64,000 bases of DNA, from positions 186,001 to 250,000 of the forward strand of contig JAUHYD010000005.1 of NCBI GenBank assembly GCA_030426665.1, written 5' to 3'. The position numbers and the translations under genes were made by a program. The DNA comes from Bacteroidia bacterium. GTDB lineage: Bacteria > Bacteroidota > Bacteroidia > Chitinophagales > Chitinophagaceae. Positions 54,141 through 63,248 of this stretch are shown piece by piece. Position 1 is the stretch's first letter; each line of letters opens with the position of its first letter. A model generated the notes under the pieces. That model saw nothing but the letters and a program-made list of their open reading frames with translations. It was not told where the DNA came from and did no database searches.

Positions 54141-54173
54141 GTGGGCAGCTACAGAAGCTGCCCGCTTTTTTTT
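54141..54173 (+). terminator. Intrinsic terminator of the M16 pair
   Basis: A 10-bp stem (GTGGGCAGCT at 54141-54150, AGCTGCCCGC at 54156-54165, one G-U pair) with a 5-base loop, followed by an eight-T run. It is 33 bases past the stop. Confidence 0.93.
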
Positions 54174-54220
54174 CAAGCCGTTCAATTTCATCTTTTCCTC
54201 TTTCACCTTAACTTAGCACC

Positions 54221-54781
54221 ATGAAATTTCTGATAGTCGGCCTGGGCAACATTGGCAATGAATATGACGCTACCCGCCACAACATAGGGTTTGATGTGGC
54301 AGACTGCTTTGTTATCAAAAACGGCGGCAGCTATCGGCTTGACCGTCATGCCTACGTTGCTGAGGTGAAATGGAAAGGCAGAATCTTTATAGTTATTAAG
54401 CCGACGACCTACATGAACCTTAGTGGTAAGGCGCTGAAGTATTGGATGGATAAAGAAAAGATAAACATCGAGAATGTCCTCGTGATTGTCGACGATCTTG
54501 CACTGCCTATTGGCACTTTAAGGCTAAGGGCATCCGGAAGCGACGCCGGACACAATGGCCTCAAAAACATTCAACTGATTCTTGGCAACAACAAATACCC
54601 ACGACTGCGTTTTGGCATAGGTAGCGACTTCCCGAAAGGCAAACAAGTCGATTTTGTTTTGGGAAAATGGAAACCAAGCGAGGTAAAGGCGGTCCAGGAA
54701 AGCATGCTGAAAAGCGTAGACGCTATCGAATGTTTTGCTACGCAGGGATTGGGCAAAGCTATGACCGAATTTAATAAGTAA
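54221..54781 (+). CDS. pth: Peptidyl-tRNA hydrolase
   Basis: A 186-residue enzyme that releases peptides from stalled peptidyl-tRNA. Catalytic residues are visible: N10 and H20 in GLGNIGNEYDATRHNIGFD, the D of VIVDDLALPIG near 90-93, and SDAGHNGLKNI. TYMNLSGKAL is the conserved substrate-site segment. Length is normal. It is convergent with rfbC, 5 bases apart. Confidence 0.97.
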   Translation: MKFLIVGLGNIGNEYDATRHNIGFDVADCFVIKNGGSYRLDRHAYVAEVKWKGRIFIVIKPTTYMNLSGKALKYWMDKEKINIENVLVIVDDLALPIGTLRLRASGSDAGHNGLKNIQLILGNNKYPRLRFGIGSDFPKGKQVDFVLGKWKPSEVKAVQESMLKSVDAIECFATQGLGKAMTEFNK

Positions 54782-54786
54782 GGCAA

Positions 54787-55320
54787 CTAAAAGGGACTGT
54801 CAAAATCCGACAAACGGACAAACGACCTGTCTCTGTCAGACATTATGGGTGTGTCAACACCCCAGTCATAACCGATGCTATCGTAGCTTATTCCCGTATC
54901 CGCATCCCTGTTGTATTCCGATGATACCAGGTAATACGTAAGCGCGTTATTGGTAAGTGCTTTAAAGCCATGCGCAAAACCTTCCGGAATAAAATATGCC
55001 TTGTTATTCTCCTCAGACAACACCGTAGCATAGTGCGCGCCAAAGGTTGCAGACCCTTTCCTTAAGTCAACTATAACATCCATTATTGCCCCGTGCGGAC
55101 AAAACACCACTTTGCTGTGCTGGTGCGGTGGCAACTGAAAGTGCATGCCCCGTATCACGTCCTTATTCGAATAAGAAAAGTAACTTTCTTTCAATTCAAA
55201 AAATGCACCAAACTGTTTAAAAGTAGTTTCGTGATAGGTCTTTACAAACGACCCTCTATTGTCTGCAAACGCAGGCAACTGTATCAATTTTGCACCATTC
55301 AATATATCAGTTACTTCCAT
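54787..55320 (-). CDS. rfbC: dTDP-4-dehydrorhamnose 3,5-epimerase family protein (RfbC-like)
   Basis: A 177-residue cupin. The active-site parts are visible: RGSFVKTYHETTFKQFG, VIRGMHFQLPPHQHSKVVF with the catalytic His, and FIPEGFAHGFKALT. The gene sits at the end of a CDP-sugar cluster (rfbF, rfbG) and no dTDP-sugar gene is near, so it may act on a CDP-4-keto-6-deoxyhexose. The ATG at 55320 lies inside the last codons of the upstream small membrane protein gene (overlap of 10 bases), implying translational coupling. Confidence 0.92.
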   Translation of the reverse strand: MEVTDILNGAKLIQLPAFADNRGSFVKTYHETTFKQFGAFFELKESYFSYSNKDVIRGMHFQLPPHQHSKVVFCPHGAIMDVIVDLRKGSATFGAHYATVLSEENNKAYFIPEGFAHGFKALTNNALTYYLVSSEYNRDADTGISYDSIGYDWGVDTPIMSDRDRSFVRLSDFDSPF

Positions 55321-55663
55321 TTCTGCTTTTGATTGTAAACCTCCCAAACAGTATATATTACCGCGACTATCGAAACGGCACCAACAAATAACAGATAGTC
55401 ATGTCTCCCTTTGCCGAAAACTACAAACGGAAAGCGATAGCACCAAACGCAATGAAAACCACAGCCTTCATACCTCGCCACACGCCGGACAGGCGTTTTG
55501 TAAACGACTCGTGTAGCGCACGTTCCTCTTTCAGGCACCTTGTACAGGATTCAGAGCAAGAGACACCGTATTCTGTACTCGCTATACATGCGTTGCAAAC
55601 TCCATTTCCGCCGCTCTTACATACACCTACCACGTCAGCATCACTATGACTATAAGACCTCAT
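55311..55663 (-). pseudogene. Small Cys-rich two-helix membrane protein with a -1 frameshift
   Basis: From ATG 55663 the first frame reads a Cys-rich stretch (CKSGGNGVCNACIAS, VSCSESCTRC) and then a hydrophobic segment MKAVVFIAFGAIAF before TAG at 55421-55423. The -1 frame continues directly as PFVVFGKGRHDYLLFVGAVS and IVAVIYTVWEVYNQKQ to TAA 55311-55313. Joining them near 55428-55434 gives one protein with a zinc-ribbon-like head and two helices. Its start is two bases after the rfbG stop and its end overlaps the rfbC start, so it is embedded in the operon. A missing base from sequencing or a real lesion would both explain this. Confidence 0.65.
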
Positions 55664-55665
55664 TT

Positions 55666-56763
55666 TCAGGAGGTTTTATTAGAAAAATATGCCTCAATCT
55701 GCTTCATACATTTGTCGGCGGCCGGAGTGTTTTTATCAGCATACCACTCAGCAGTCATTTGTATTGCTCTGGTCGCGTTCAGTTTCGGTGTCCAGCCAAG
55801 TTGTTCTTTCGCTTTACTGCTGTCCAGTAACAATAATTTGGCTTCATGCGGAGCATTGTCCTGAAGCGTGCTTTTGTAAGCTCCGGTACCAAAATGATTG
55901 ATAAATACTTTTGTCAGATCTTCAACCGTAAGCATATCGTTAGGGTCAGGGCCAAAGTTGTACGCAGTACTATAGCTTATCCGGTCCGCTTGCATTTTGG
56001 CAGCCAAAAGCAAGTAGGCACCCAGCGGCTCTAAAACATGCTGCCACGGGCGAACCGAAGCCGGATTGCGCAGCCCCACCGTATCACCAAATGATATTGC
56101 CCTTACAATGTCACATACTATTCTGTCATCAGAGTAGTCTCCACCACCAATCACATTTCCTGCCCGTGCAGCAGCTATCGACTTATTATGGCTACCGTAA
56201 TTTGCAGGGTTAAAAAACGACCTTCGGTAAGAATCTATTATTATTTCTGCTGCAGCCTTGCTGGCAGAGTACGGGTCATAACCACCCAGTTTATCGTCTT
56301 CACGAAATGGCGTCCCCCTTTCCGGATTATCATATACCTTGTCAGTGGTAATCATTACCCCAACCACGGGGTGAGAGAGTGAGCGAACAGCATCCAACAC
56401 ATGCGCTGTCCCTTGTGCATTTACCAAAAAAGTGTAGGAAGGCATCTCATACCCCCTGCGCACCAATGCCTGCGCTGCAAAATGAAATACAAAATCCGGC
56501 TCAAAACGAGCCATTTCTGATTGTAACTTTTGCTTATCTCCTATATCAGCAATAATAGAGCTATAGCAGATTTTGTCACCGTTTATCTGGTTGTATAAGT
56601 CGTTGTCCTTTTCCGGAGCCAAAGAATAGCCCTTTACTTGCGCACCTAACCACTGCAGTATCTGCAACATCCATGCGCCCTTAAAGCCGGTATGCCCGGT
56701 AAGGAACACGCGTTTACCCCTGAATGCATTGCGCAAATACTCCTTGCTTACCATTTTTTCCAT
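55666..56763 (-). CDS. rfbG: CDP-glucose 4,6-dehydratase
   Basis: A 365-residue short-chain dehydrogenase-type enzyme that converts CDP-D-glucose to CDP-4-keto-6-deoxy-D-glucose. It has the NAD motif TGHTGFKGAWML, HFAAQALVRRGYEMPSYTF, the TTDKVY segment with catalytic Thr and Asp, and YDPYSASKAAAE with the Tyr/Lys pair, plus RAGNVIGGGDYSDDRI and SVRPWQHVLEPLGAYL. These match RfbG rather than the dTDP-glucose enzyme. The start is ATG 56763 or 56754; both overlap the end of rfbF. Confidence 0.95.
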   Translation of the reverse strand: MEKMVSKEYLRNAFRGKRVFLTGHTGFKGAWMLQILQWLGAQVKGYSLAPEKDNDLYNQINGDKICYSSIIADIGDKQKLQSEMARFEPDFVFHFAAQALVRRGYEMPSYTFLVNAQGTAHVLDAVRSLSHPVVGVMITTDKVYDNPERGTPFREDDKLGGYDPYSASKAAAEIIIDSYRRSFFNPANYGSHNKSIAAARAGNVIGGGDYSDDRIVCDIVRAISFGDTVGLRNPASVRPWQHVLEPLGAYLLLAAKMQADRISYSTAYNFGPDPNDMLTVEDLTKVFINHFGTGAYKSTLQDNAPHEAKLLLLDSSKAKEQLGWTPKLNATRAIQMTAEWYADKNTPAADKCMKQIEAYFSNKTS

Positions 56764-57521
56764 AACGGTTTTGTTTCCCACATTTGTTCCAGTTCCTCCT
56801 TATCGCGCAGCGTGTCCATGCATTTCCAGAAACCATGATGTCTGTAAGCTGCTATCTCTCCATTCTTCGCCAGGTCATTCATTGGTTGTCGCTCCCACAT
56901 TATGTCATCGGCATCATCGTGCAGGTACTCGGCAATGCTTGGCTCTATTACAAAGAAGCCACCGTTTATCCACGTTCCCGAATCAGCCGGCTTCTCTTCA
57001 AAACTATTAATAGTACCGTTATCCTCCATCTTTATCACACCAAATCTGCTCGTCGCCTGTATGGCTGTCATTGTACAGATTTTTCCATTGCTCTTATGAA
57101 ATGCCAACACCTTGTCCAGGTCCACATTACATACACCATCTCCGTAGGTAAGCATAAAAGTCTCATTACCTACATACGGCAAAACTCTCTTTAATCGCCC
57201 GGCAGTCATAGTGTCCAAACCCGTTTCTATCAACGATATTTTAAACGGCTCAGAGGCATTTCTGTGTACTTCAAGTGAATTATTAGATAAATCTACCGTT
57301 ATATCAGCATTGTGCAGAAAGTAGTTGGCAAAGTATTCTTTGATTAAATGCCCCTTATATCCAAGACAGATAATAAACTCCGTATGACCATAAGCTGCGT
57401 ATATTTTCATAATATGCCACAATATGGGTTTACCTCCGATTTCTATCATTGGTTTGGGTCTCACCGAAGACTCTTCAGCAATCCGGGTCCCCCTACCTCC
57501 TGCAAAAATGACTACTTTCAT
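56748..57521 (-). CDS. rfbF: Glucose-1-phosphate cytidylyltransferase
   Basis: A 257-residue nucleotidyltransferase that makes CDP-glucose from CTP and glucose-1-phosphate, the first step to CDP-deoxyhexoses. It has the signature FAGGRGTRIAEESSVRPKPM, GGKPILWHIMKIYAAYGH, YGDGVCNVDL with the metal Asp, and FEEKPADSGTWINGGFFVIE. It is the first gene of the rfbF-rfbG-(small membrane protein)-rfbC operon. Confidence 0.96.
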   Translation of the reverse strand: MKVVIFAGGRGTRIAEESSVRPKPMIEIGGKPILWHIMKIYAAYGHTEFIICLGYKGHLIKEYFANYFLHNADITVDLSNNSLEVHRNASEPFKISLIETGLDTMTAGRLKRVLPYVGNETFMLTYGDGVCNVDLDKVLAFHKSNGKICTMTAIQATSRFGVIKMEDNGTINSFEEKPADSGTWINGGFFVIEPSIAEYLHDDADDIMWERQPMNDLAKNGEIAAYRHHGFWKCMDTLRDKEELEQMWETKPLWKKW

Positions 57522-57722
57522 GCCAACAAATATAATTGATATTGCGTAAGGAATCGCGTAAAAACGCCTGTTAAAGTTGAATTAACGGTAATTAAAAATG
57601 AGAGTCTTAATGACCTCTTTTGAATATGTCAGCTTCTTTCTCCTACAGAAATTTTGTCGACAAGATTCAACAGCAACCGCCACAGTACGGCATTTTTAGA
57701 CAATATTCAAGTTTGAAAATAA

Positions 57723-57753
57723 TTTGGATACTTCATCTGTTTAATTAAATTTG
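57723..57753 (+). promoter_or_regulatory. Consensus Bacteroidota promoter of the PUR gene
   Basis: TTTG at 57723-57726, exactly 19 bases, then TAAATTTG at 57746-57753: a full match to TTTG-N19-TAnnTTTG. The box ends 29 bases before the GTG start at 57783. Confidence 0.82.
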
Positions 57754-57782
57754 TGTTCTAATCATAACTTAAAAACAGAATT

Positions 57783-58286
57783 GTGACGTACGAAAACAAA
57801 AACTTTGACGAGAGCCGTAACGACAACCGCAACGAGAGTATCTTCAGTAAGCGCATTAAGGCGGGAAAAAGAAGGACGTACTTTTTTGATGTAAGAACGA
57901 CCCGTGGCAACGACTATTTTATCACTATTACTGAAAGTAAGAAGCGTTTTGACGACAATGGATACGACCGTCACAAGATGTTTTTGTATAAAGAAGACTT
58001 CAATAAGTTTTTGGTAGGACTCACAGAAACCATCGATTACGTCAAGACCGACTTGATGCCTGATTTCGACTTTGATGCGTTTAATCACGATCAGGAAAAT
58101 GATGAGTACAACAATAATAATAACAACGCTACAGCTACAGCAGCCGTGACCTCCGAAGAAACAACTGTATCGGAAGCGTCCGCAACCGAAGCTCCCGTTG
58201 CCGAAAGTACAACCGAAGAACCTGTTGCAACTTCAATGTCTGAACCAACCGATAACGGACTTAGCATTGATGACTGGAAAATGTAA
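57783..58286 (+). CDS. PUR family DNA/RNA-binding protein
   Basis: A 167-residue protein with one PUR domain at about 21-98 (FSKRIKAGKRRTYFFDVRTT, NDYFITITESKKRF, HKMFLYKEDFNKFLVGLTET). The domain binds single-stranded DNA or RNA and is present in nearly all Bacteroidota. Then comes a low-complexity tail of Asn, Ala, Thr and Glu (about 104-155), and a short conserved-looking end LSIDDWKM. Translation starts at GTG 57783. It has a consensus promoter and a strong terminator, so it is monocistronic. Confidence 0.92.
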   Translation: MTYENKNFDESRNDNRNESIFSKRIKAGKRRTYFFDVRTTRGNDYFITITESKKRFDDNGYDRHKMFLYKEDFNKFLVGLTETIDYVKTDLMPDFDFDAFNHDQENDEYNNNNNNATATAAVTSEETTVSEASATEAPVAESTTEEPVATSMSEPTDNGLSIDDWKM

Positions 58287-58319
58287 GTTGAACTGACGTT
58301 CAATTATTGATATAGTTTT

Positions 58320-58351
58320 ACAGCCTCTTTTAACGGAGGCTGTATTTTTTT
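58320..58351 (+). terminator. Intrinsic terminator of the PUR gene
   Basis: An 8-bp perfect stem (ACAGCCTC at 58320-58327, GAGGCTGT at 58336-58343) followed by a seven-T run at 58345-58351, 34 bases past the stop. Confidence 0.92.
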
Positions 58352-58756
58352 GTCTTCATGATTAACACTAACCGCAAAATTTACCGACCGACCGACGCAA
58401 CTACTTACGGGAATAACAGAACCGTAAAAACACATCTATATACGATGTCACCATTTTATGACTGAGTCTGTGTCCTATTCCCGGCGTTGTCACCCTCCCC
58501 TGTAACACCTGACATCGCAACTCTTTACTCTTGTTACGCAGGGTTAAATTCCAATTCGAACTGAGTTATCCACAATTTCTGTCCCCGAATAAGTGGACCC
58601 AAATAACTCATAAAACCGCATGGGCAGTACATTTCAGACAGCAACATATACGCTCTCTCAAACGACATGTACTGAAACAATCTTTTCGAATTTCGGATCT
58701 TCATTCGGCAAATTCAATCTAATAAGCCTTTATCAGACTCCTTATATCCCGATTCT
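58352..58756. other. Intergenic region with no gene seen
   Basis: About 405 bases with no supported frame, tRNA or repeat. It precedes the terminase-like gene and contains no obvious attachment-site duplication. Confidence 0.5.
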
Positions 58757-59527
58757 ATGAAAAAAAATCAAGCATTCAATCTCTTCTTTCAGTCAGACCT
58801 CACACAGCAACAGATTGCTGACATGCTCGATATTAATCGAAAAACCCTGTATACATGGATTCGACAAGGCAACTGGAAACGCGCCCGGCACACCGCTCGC
58901 CATGCACCAACACTGCTCGTACAGCAATATTATGACCAGCTGGCATCTCTAAATGACCTCATAGCAACACGAACTGAAAACCCTTACCCTACCGCTGAGG
59001 AGGCAAATATTATCCGAAAACTATCAATGGTCATTAAACACGTTCGAACTTCATGGTCACCAAATGACATGATGGACATTTTCTCGATGTTCACAAGCAG
59101 CCTCGTAAGACAGGGAAAACAAAAACAAGCGGCAGAGATGATGCCATTAATAGATGAATTTGTACAAACAACCTCTGAAAAAGGAAGAAACTACGAGCCG
59201 CTCCACAAATACTACGAAGGGCTCGAAGAAGATAACGATTACGAGCAATGGCTAGCACAACAATCAGATAATGCTGTGCCCGAACCTTTTGATGGTGCAG
59301 GAGAAATGCCATACGCCCCGTCTCACAAGTCTGATGAATCTTCCACTAAAGGACAAGAGGCATACACCACTCCACACACTCCCCTGGTGGCACCGGAACA
59401 ATCGAAAAACAGGGCTGAAGTGAGGTCTGATAGGGTCAAAATGGGGCTTACCTCCCACGCCACTGAAAAACATAAACTACTGACAAACAATCAATCACAG
59501 AATGGCACCGAGCATACTCCTCCTTAA
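58757..59527 (+). CDS. HTH protein resembling phage terminase small subunits
   Basis: A 256-residue protein. Residues 8-45 form a clear helix-turn-helix (FFQSDLTQQQIADMLDINRK TLYTWIRQGNW), as in terminase small subunits and gpP-like DNA-binding domains. Residues 50-150 are helical (LLVQQYYDQLASLNDLIATR, IIRKLSMVIKHVRTSWSPND). After about 165 it becomes low-complexity. No other phage gene lies nearby, so it is either a remnant or a domesticated regulator. Confidence 0.65.
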   Translation: MKKNQAFNLFFQSDLTQQQIADMLDINRKTLYTWIRQGNWKRARHTARHAPTLLVQQYYDQLASLNDLIATRTENPYPTAEEANIIRKLSMVIKHVRTSWSPNDMMDIFSMFTSSLVRQGKQKQAAEMMPLIDEFVQTTSEKGRNYEPLHKYYEGLEEDNDYEQWLAQQSDNAVPEPFDGAGEMPYAPSHKSDESSTKGQEAYTTPHTPLVAPEQSKNRAEVRSDRVKMGLTSHATEKHKLLTNNQSQNGTEHTPP

Positions 59528-59705
59528 AAAAACAAAATAGGGTCACTTACATCTTTTAAAGTGTCTCGGTGCCAGAAGTGTCCTTTTACTAATAAGCATG
59601 CCCATACCTCCCAATCCTTACTTTTTTGAACATGCTTCCTTGTTACTTATACAAATGCACACCACCTGAGCTCGGTACGTGTATATACCGCCGGCACCAT
59701 ACGGC

Positions 59706-60944
59706 TTATCCACTCAACCCGGACAGTTTCAACTTTGCCTGACGCATTATTGCGAGAATTCTTGAATAGACCAAATCCGCAACAGAAAACTTTACATCAG
59801 GCGGAAAAACACTGCTTTGCGCCGACAGCTTATCAATAACTCGCTCGTATCTGTCAAGACACACATCCATCCGAAACTCTTGTTCCGCAAGCCTCCTTGC
59901 AGCCATAGACCGCTTATTTGCAGGAACAGCTGCAATCTTAATTATATTTTTCACCGCAGCTTCTATATCTCCAACATCATTTATTGCGAAACATTCTGCA
60001 GCCTCCTGATGAAACTCATAATCTTCAATGCCACTGACCCGTGTACCCACCATACCACACCCTGCTGCCAGCGCTTCCATCATTGCGATTGGAGTACCCT
60101 CAAAATCAGATGTCAATACCAGGATGTCAGACTTTGCCAAAAAAGCAGCTACTTCCCGCTGAGAAACCCAGCCATGAAAAGTCACATCATTGGCTAGACC
60201 CGATGATGATACGAGCATCTCAAGACGCTCCTTGTCGGTTCCGTCACCAATTATATTAAGATGAAAGGCGACATTTTCTTTTTTCAAACGCATTGCGATA
60301 TTCACCAAATCCTGTACTCGCTTCTGATAATCACTTACCCTCCCAACAAAAATCAATTGTATCGCGTCGGTAGCATCTTCAGCACGATTCATATCGGGAA
60401 GGTTAATGCCGCATGGTATAGTGCAGATGTCCTTATTCCCTACTTCCGGCAGCCTTTTACTGACCAGTCGCTCTACCCTCTTAGAAACACAAACAAATGC
60501 TGAAATATTTTTTACGTGTTGTTCCGCTTTCTGATAGTAGTGTTCTTCATCCGCATGCAAAACACCAATAACCGGTAAGATGTCGTTATATAGTCCTCCA
60601 GCCTCCCATACTTGTCCATCGTCCGAAATAATGACTGGTGTACTGGGAGGCAGCTGTTTCAGAAGACCGGCATATATACTTATTCTATATTTTCCTGTAC
60701 CAAATTCAAACTCCCTACCTACATTCTTAGATATGACTTTTACTGAATTTTCATTCTTCTTTACCATCTCGAGCAATGTCTCACGTCCTTTTCCCGAAAA
60801 AAAAGTAGTAGTTGGGTTCACAGACAGAAAATACACATCCCAACCTCGCTCCGAATAAGCAATGGCGGCATCCGCCATCCACCTCGTGACCCCACCCCTA
60901 TGATATGCGTGACACAAAAAAGATATCCTCTTACTATTTGCCAT
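59706..60944 (-). CDS. Glycosyltransferase family 4 protein
   Basis: A 412-residue GT-B enzyme. The N-terminal domain has FLCHAYHRGGVTRWMADAAI. The C-terminal donor domain has LIFVGRVSDYQKRVQDLVNI, LNIIGDGTDKERLEML, VTFHGWVSQREVAAFLAKSD and the signature FEGTPIAMMEALAAGCGMVG with the donor-site Glu. It probably adds a sugar to a surface glycan. The specific sugar is unknown. Confidence 0.92.
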   Translation of the reverse strand: MANSKRISFLCHAYHRGGVTRWMADAAIAYSERGWDVYFLSVNPTTTFFSGKGRETLLEMVKKNENSVKVISKNVGREFEFGTGKYRISIYAGLLKQLPPSTPVIISDDGQVWEAGGLYNDILPVIGVLHADEEHYYQKAEQHVKNISAFVCVSKRVERLVSKRLPEVGNKDICTIPCGINLPDMNRAEDATDAIQLIFVGRVSDYQKRVQDLVNIAMRLKKENVAFHLNIIGDGTDKERLEMLVSSSGLANDVTFHGWVSQREVAAFLAKSDILVLTSDFEGTPIAMMEALAAGCGMVGTRVSGIEDYEFHQEAAECFAINDVGDIEAAVKNIIKIAAVPANKRSMAARRLAEQEFRMDVCLDRYERVIDKLSAQSSVFPPDVKFSVADLVYSRILAIMRQAKLKLSGLSG

Positions 60945-61040
60945 TAGCTACCTTAACAAGTTAATCGGTCAACAAAATAGTGTTTTTGCAGGATTTTATT
61001 CCCTAACCGTGAAATCAATGAAAAAAGACTACTTACTACG

Positions 61041-61048
61041 TACATTTG
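61041..61048 (+). promoter_or_regulatory. Candidate -7 promoter element TACATTTG for glnS
   Basis: It matches TAnnTTTG and ends 19 bases before the glnS ATG. A -33 TTTG was not found. Confidence 0.45.
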
Positions 61049-61067
61049 TACTCTTACAAACAGCAAA

Positions 61068-62735
61068 ATGAGCGAAGAAAAATCACTTAATTTCCTTGAA
61101 GAAATCATAGAAAATGACATCAAGTCTGGATTGCACAATGGCAGGGTACATACCCGGTTCCCCCCGGAACCCAATGGTTACCTTCATATTGGGCATGCCT
61201 CGTCTATATGCCTCAATTTTGGGCTTGCAAAAAAATACAATGGCAAGTGCAACCTTCGATTTGATGACACTAACCCTTCAACCGAAGAAGCAGAATACGT
61301 AAATAGCATAAAAAGTGACATTGAGTGGCTGGGTTTTCAATGGCACAAAGAGCTGTACACGTCCGACTATTTTGAACAATTACATGATTATGCAGTTACC
61401 CTTATTAAAAAAGGTCTGGCATACGTCGACGATAGCACAGCGGAACAAATGGCATCTATGAAGGGCACACTTAATACGCCCGGTACCGACAGCCCGTTTC
61501 GGAGTAGAAGCATAGAAGAAAACTTAACCCTTTTTGCGGAAATGCGCGCCGGAAAATACAAAGACGGGGAGAAAACACTTCGTGCCAAAATTGATATGGC
61601 ACACCCGAATCTGCTGCTGCGTGACCCGCTTATGTACCGTATCAAGCACGAGCATCACCACCGCTCAGGCGACAAATGGTGTATCTACCCCATGTACGAC
61701 TTCGCACACGGACAGTCAGATAGTATTGAAGAAGTTACCCATTCGATTTGTACATTGGAGTTTATTCATCATCGTCCGTTATACAACTGGTTTATCGAAA
61801 AACTGGAGATTTTCCCCTCAAAGCAATATGAATTTGCGAGAAGAAACCTCACCTATACGGTGATGAGCAAAAGAAAATTGCTTCAGCTGGTAAACGACAA
61901 GCACGTAAATGGCTGGAATGACCCCAGAATGCCTACAATCAGTGGCATGCGACGCAGGGGATACCCCGCAGAGGCTATCCGAAACTTCGCTGACACAATT
62001 GGTGTGGCAAAAAGAGAAAATATTGTGGACCTGGGTTTGCTGGAGTTCTGTGTTCGGGAACACCTCAACAAAGTTACCAACAGAGTAATGGCGGTACTTG
62101 ACCCAATCAAATTGGTGCTTACAAACTATCCGGATGGGCAAACCGAGGTATTTGAAGCAGAAAACAATCCCGAAGACCCGGCAAGTGGTAGTAGAGAAAT
62201 CCCATTTGAAAAAGAACTTTGGATAGAGCGGGATGACTTTATGGAAGAAGCTCCCAAGAAATACTTTCGACTGGCCCCCGGCAAAATGGTACGTCTAAAA
62301 AGCGCCTATATTATTCAATGTGACAGCTTTGAAAAAGATGCCGATGGAAACGTAACCACCGTATACTGTACTTACCTCCCGGAAAGCAGAAGCGGGAACG
62401 ATACCAGTGGACTGAAAGTTAAAGGAACCATTCATTGGGTGAGTGTGGCTCATGCTCATACGGCGGAGGCTCGCTTATACGACAGATTGTTTAGCGTAAG
62501 CGACCCCGCTAACGAAGACGGCGACTTTAAAGACTATATCAACCCCGATTCATTACGAACAATTTCAACTATTTATATAGAACCGGAACTTAGTAAGGCT
62601 AAAAACGGGGATAAAGTTCAGTTTATGAGAAACGGCTACTTCTGTGTAGATAGCGACAGCACTCCTGACAAACTTATTTTCAATAGGACCGTAACGCTCA
62701 GAGATAACTGGGCAAAGGAGCAGAAGAAAGCTTAA
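61068..62735 (+). CDS. glnS: Glutaminyl-tRNA synthetase
   Basis: A 555-residue class I synthetase, the same length as E. coli GlnRS. It has [20 protein letters not shown] with HIGH at 40-43, [35 protein letters not shown], the KMSKS-equivalent VMSKR at 265-269, and the C-terminal beta-barrel anticodon-binding domains from about 345. Presence of GlnRS implies direct Gln-tRNA charging, so the amidotransferase route is not needed for glutamine. Confidence 0.97.
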   Translation: MSEEKSLNFLEEIIENDIKSGLHNGRVHTRFPPEPNGYLHIGHASSICLNFGLAKKYNGKCNLRFDDTNPSTEEAEYVNSIKSDIEWLGFQWHKELYTSDYFEQLHDYAVTLIKKGLAYVDDSTAEQMASMKGTLNTPGTDSPFRSRSIEENLTLFAEMRAGKYKDGEKTLRAKIDMAHPNLLLRDPLMYRIKHEHHHRSGDKWCIYPMYDFAHGQSDSIEEVTHSICTLEFIHHRPLYNWFIEKLEIFPSKQYEFARRNLTYTVMSKRKLLQLVNDKHVNGWNDPRMPTISGMRRRGYPAEAIRNFADTIGVAKRENIVDLGLLEFCVREHLNKVTNRVMAVLDPIKLVLTNYPDGQTEVFEAENNPEDPASGSREIPFEKELWIERDDFMEEAPKKYFRLAPGKMVRLKSAYIIQCDSFEKDADGNVTTVYCTYLPESRSGNDTSGLKVKGTIHWVSVAHAHTAEARLYDRLFSVSDPANEDGDFKDYINPDSLRTISTIYIEPELSKAKNGDKVQFMRNGYFCVDSDSTPDKLIFNRTVTLRDNWAKEQKKA

Positions 62736-62757
62736 CAGCTACCAGCATTAACAGAAA

Positions 62758-62796
62758 GCCACAAGTAGCACGCCTTAATCAGCTGCTACTTGTGGC
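62758..62796. terminator. Hairpin between convergent glnS and ridA
   Basis: A 13-bp perfect stem (GCCACAAGTAGCA near 62758-62770, TGCTACTTGTGGC near 62784-62796) with a 13-base loop. It lies between the two convergent stops. No strong T-run is present on either side. Confidence 0.7.
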
Positions 62797-62826
62797 CCTT
62801 CAATCCATTATTACGAATTAATTCGT

Positions 62827-63207
62827 TTACATCCCTGCGATAATGCTGATTTCTACATTTACCCCCTTAGGTAATGCAGCTACCTGAATAGTCTCTCGGG
62901 CAGGTGCGTTATCCGGGAAATAGCTACCGTAAACCTCGTTCACCTCACTAAACTGACCCATATCTATCAGAAATATTGAAGATTTGATAACATTACCGAA
63001 GCCCATACCAGCAGCTTCTAATATGGCAGAAACATTACTCATTACCTTTCTTGTTTCTGTTTTGATGTCATCCATTACCAGATTCCCGGTTTCTGTATCC
63101 AGTGCAATCTGCCCGGATATAAATAGCATTCCACCATATTGTACCGCCTGATTATAAGGCCCTATCGGAGCCGGTGCATTTTCCGTATTAATTATTTTCT
63201 TTTCCAT
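62827..63207 (-). CDS. ridA: RidA family enamine/imine deaminase
   Basis: A 126-residue trimeric protein that hydrolyses reactive 2-aminoacrylate and related enamines. It has APAPIGPYNQAVQYGGMLFI, SGQIALDTETG, and PARETIQVAALPKGVNVEIS with the catalytic Arg. The ATG at 63207 was chosen over the start at 63228, because the latter lies across the -7 box at 63213-63220. Confidence 0.96.
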   Translation of the reverse strand: MEKKIINTENAPAPIGPYNQAVQYGGMLFISGQIALDTETGNLVMDDIKTETRKVMSNVSAILEAAGMGFGNVIKSSIFLIDMGQFSEVNEVYGSYFPDNAPARETIQVAALPKGVNVEISIIAGM

Positions 63208-63212
63208 AGCTA

Positions 63213-63238
63213 CAAATGTAATACTCATTGTACATTTG
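63213..63238. promoter_or_regulatory. Overlapping divergent promoters of ridA and tsaB
   Basis: TACATTTG occurs on the minus strand at 63213-63220 (5 bases before the ridA ATG) and on the plus strand at 63231-63238 (10 bases before the tsaB ATG). Each matches TAnnTTTG and each would give a leaderless or nearly leaderless mRNA. The -33 regions would overlap the opposite -7 box. Confidence 0.6.
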
Positions 63239-63248
63239 CCGGCAAATC

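Noticed and set aside
58352-58756. A tRNA or small RNA gene in the gap after the PUR gene
   Set aside because: No cloverleaf-like pairing or T-arm consensus was found; only the PUR terminator is supported.
58757-59527. An integrated prophage starting at the terminase-like gene
   Set aside because: Flanking genes are housekeeping or glycan genes, and no capsid, portal, integrase or attachment duplication was seen.
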